From Bacteroidaceae bacterium (lineage in GTDB: Bacteria; Bacteroidota; Bacteroidia; Bacteroidales; Bacteroidaceae), in assembly GCA_017547165.1 (NCBI GenBank), contig JAFYQK010000011.1, forward strand, positions 90,012 through 154,011: a DNA stretch of 64,000 nucleotides. The letters are read 5' to 3'. The notes under the pieces are model-generated. The model had not been told where the DNA came from. It saw nothing but the letters and a program-made list of their open reading frames with translations, and searched no databases. Below are positions 62,365 through 64,000 of this stretch, in pieces (position 1 is the first letter of the stretch; every line of letters begins with the position of its first letter). The position numbers and the translations under genes are program-made.

Positions 62365-64000
62365 ATGAGCTTGATTAAGAAAATGGACATCTACATACTG
62401 AAGAGTTTCCTGCTGATGTTTGCGGGAACATTCTTCATTTGCTTGTTCATCTTCATCATGCAATTCATCTGGCAATACATCGACGACCTTGTTGGCAAAG
62501 GATTGAGTTGGGACATTCTCGTGGAATTTTTCTTTTACGCAAGTCTGACACTGATACCTATGGCTCTTCCTCTTGCTGTGTTGCTTGCTTCACTTATCAC
62601 CTTTGGCAATATGGGAGAAAAACTGGAACTGCTCTCTTTCAAAGCAGCAGGTGTTCCACTAATCAGAATACTTTGCCCAATTTTTATTGTCTCTGCTCTT
62701 ACATCTATCGGAAGTTTCTTCTTCCAGAACAATATTCAACCCAAAGCGACAAGGCAATTGGCGACATTACTTTGGAGCATGCGTCAGAAAACCCCGGAAG
62801 CAGACATTCCAGAAGGCATATTCTATAGCGAAATCCCAGACTATAGTATCTTTGTAAAAGAAAAATCTGTTTCTGGCATGCTTCATGGGGTGATGATATA
62901 CCGTAGTCAGGGCGGGTACGACAAAATGGAGATTGTTTTGGCAGACTCCGCAAAACTGGAAAGTACAGCAGACCAAAAGAATTTGAAACTGACCATGTAT
63001 GGAGGTGAACGCTTCAAAAACATGGATTCAAGCACCGGCAATATGCTTAAGGCAAATGTGCCATATATGAGAGAAACATTCCTTAGAGAGGTCACGCTAA
63101 TTCCGTTTGATGTGAATTTTAGTATGATGGATGCCAATCTCTTTAATGGTGATGCAAAAACCAAGGAACTAAAAAAAATCATTGACGGTATTGACTCACT
63201 GAACAATGTGAGCGATAGTCTTGGCAAATATTTTCACAAAGTCGCAAAAAATCAGTATCTAAAAGGCACATTCCCCAGAGAAGTAAAAGACTCTGTTGCC
63301 TTTGTTGCCAAATTAGACTCTGTCGAGCATATTGATTCCTTATTTTTAAGACTTAGTGCCGACAAAAGAAAAACAGTCGTAAAGAGCGCTTTGAGTTCTG
63401 CCCAAAGCACACAGGCAGAGTTTGAATTCAGAGGAATGACAACGGAAAACGCCAATTCCACATTACGCAGACATCACATGGAAGCAAGAAAGAAATTCTC
63501 TCATAGTCTGGCTTGTCTAATATTCTTTTTTATTGGAGCCCCATTGGGAGCAATTATAAGAAAAGGAGGTCTGGGAGTTCCTGTGGTTGTGAGCGTAATT
63601 GTCTTCCTTCTATACTATATTGTCAATGCCGGCGGCGAGAAAATGGCCAAAACCGGAGAGTGGGCTGTCTGGTTTGGAATCTGGCTCAGCAGCATGGTAT
63701 TAGCTCCGGTTGGATTGTTCCTTGTTAATAAGGCAAACAAGGATAGCGTGGTATTCAACATCGAGGGTTATCAGAATTTCTTCAAAAGAATGCTTGCCAT
63801 TCGAACCAACAGGAAACTGAATAAAAAGGAGATTGTCATAAATTTGCCCAATTATGACATAATTAAACAAGAATTAGCAAGCATAAGCCAAGATTTAAAG
63901 GATTATGGTAAGCGCAAGAAGTTAGCTTCAATCCCCTCGTATTATGCAATATTCTTCAAATACAACGAAGATAATCATATTAAAGAAATTAAAGACAGAC
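62365..64000 (+). CDS. LptF/LptG family permease, partial
   Basis: The frame opens at ATG 62365 (MSLIKKMDIYILKSFLLMFA) and is still open at the window end after about 545 codons, so the C-terminus is missing. A first transmembrane helix follows the start. Further helices (LTLIPMALPLAVLLASLITF) come next, with the family segment FGNMGEKLELLSFKAAGVPL. A periplasmic domain precedes the late membrane block SLACLIFFFIGAPLGAIIRK. It should be part of the LptBFG complex that pulls lipopolysaccharide from the inner membrane. LptF and LptG cannot be separated here. Confidence 0.92.
   Translation, partial: MSLIKKMDIYILKSFLLMFAGTFFICLFIFIMQFIWQYIDDLVGKGLSWDILVEFFFYASLTLIPMALPLAVLLASLITFGNMGEKLELLSFKAAGVPLIRILCPIFIVSALTSIGSFFFQNNIQPKATRQLATLLWSMRQKTPEADIPEGIFYSEIPDYSIFVKEKSVSGMLHGVMIYRSQGGYDKMEIVLADSAKLESTADQKNLKLTMYGGERFKNMDSSTGNMLKANVPYMRETFLREVTLIPFDVNFSMMDANLFNGDAKTKELKKIIDGIDSLNNVSDSLGKYFHKVAKNQYLKGTFPREVKDSVAFVAKLDSVEHIDSLFLRLSADKRKTVVKSALSSAQSTQAEFEFRGMTTENANSTLRRHHMEARKKFSHSLACLIFFFIGAPLGAIIRKGGLGVPVVVSVIVFLLYYIVNAGGEKMAKTGEWAVWFGIWLSSMVLAPVGLFLVNKANKDSVVFNIEGYQNFFKRMLAIRTNRKLNKKEIVINLPNYDIIKQELASISQDLKDYGKRKKLASIPSYYAIFFKYNEDNHIKEIKDR

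Overview
The window looks like a chromosomal segment of a Bacteroidales bacterium, probably of the Prevotella or Bacteroides group. The evidence is a type IX secretion (T9SS) core operon, secreted proteins with C-terminal T9SS sorting domains, a GldH lipoprotein, a BspA-like leucine-rich repeat, a DUF2795 protein, and promoters of the Bacteroidetes type (TTTG, about 19-20 nt, TAnnTTTG). No rRNA, prophage, CRISPR array or complete insertion sequence was seen.

Layout. 1-6.3 kb (minus strand) is the translation core: tRNA-Tyr, tRNA-Gly, tRNA-Thr, tuf, tRNA-Trp, secE, nusG, rplK, rplA, rplJ, rplL (rpoB would lie off the left edge), with hpf, a Xer recombinase and rpsU upstream. 6.4-11.4 kb holds mdh, an M24 aminopeptidase, a gamma-carbonic-anhydrase-like protein and gltX; a PgpH-type HD phosphodiesterase is divergent from gltX. 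13.7-22.9 kb (minus) is the T9SS operon porP-gldK-gldL-gldM-gldN followed by a small beta-barrel protein and priA. 23-25.9 kb carries a DUF1016 nuclease, a possible MITE, a DUF2795 protein, a cobalamin adenosyltransferase and a conserved hypothetical protein.

26-46.7 kb (plus) is the accessory part: a 1349-residue T9SS cargo protein of unknown function, a DUF4143 ATPase, a GH20 hexosaminidase, a 1359-residue M60-type mucinase with a T9SS signal, a membrane protein paired with a CxxCH beta-propeller lipoprotein, and nagB. The genes are separated by long non-coding stretches full of repeats. The most striking are units of about 290-360 bp, each a large imperfect fold-back palindrome, in tandem at 30.4-32.0 kb and again at 33.9-34.7 and 41.6-42.2 kb. 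nagA and glmM follow on the minus strand, with a phased CCTAGG array between nagB and nagA.

49.8-53.5 kb (plus) is metF-holB-ricT-gldH. 53.5-59.9 kb (minus) is the cell-shape operon mreB-mreC-mreD-mrdA-rodA, preceded by a one-domain PurH (IMP cyclohydrolase only). 60-64 kb (plus) carries a leucine-rich-repeat/GH20 fusion, a tRNA with anticodon CAT (minus) and an LptF/LptG permease cut by the window end.

A plausible functional thread is that T9SS exports the M60 mucinase and other cargo, two GH20 enzymes release N-acetylhexosamines, and NagA and NagB feed these to glycolysis while GlmM serves cell-wall synthesis. This link is inferred from families and proximity only.
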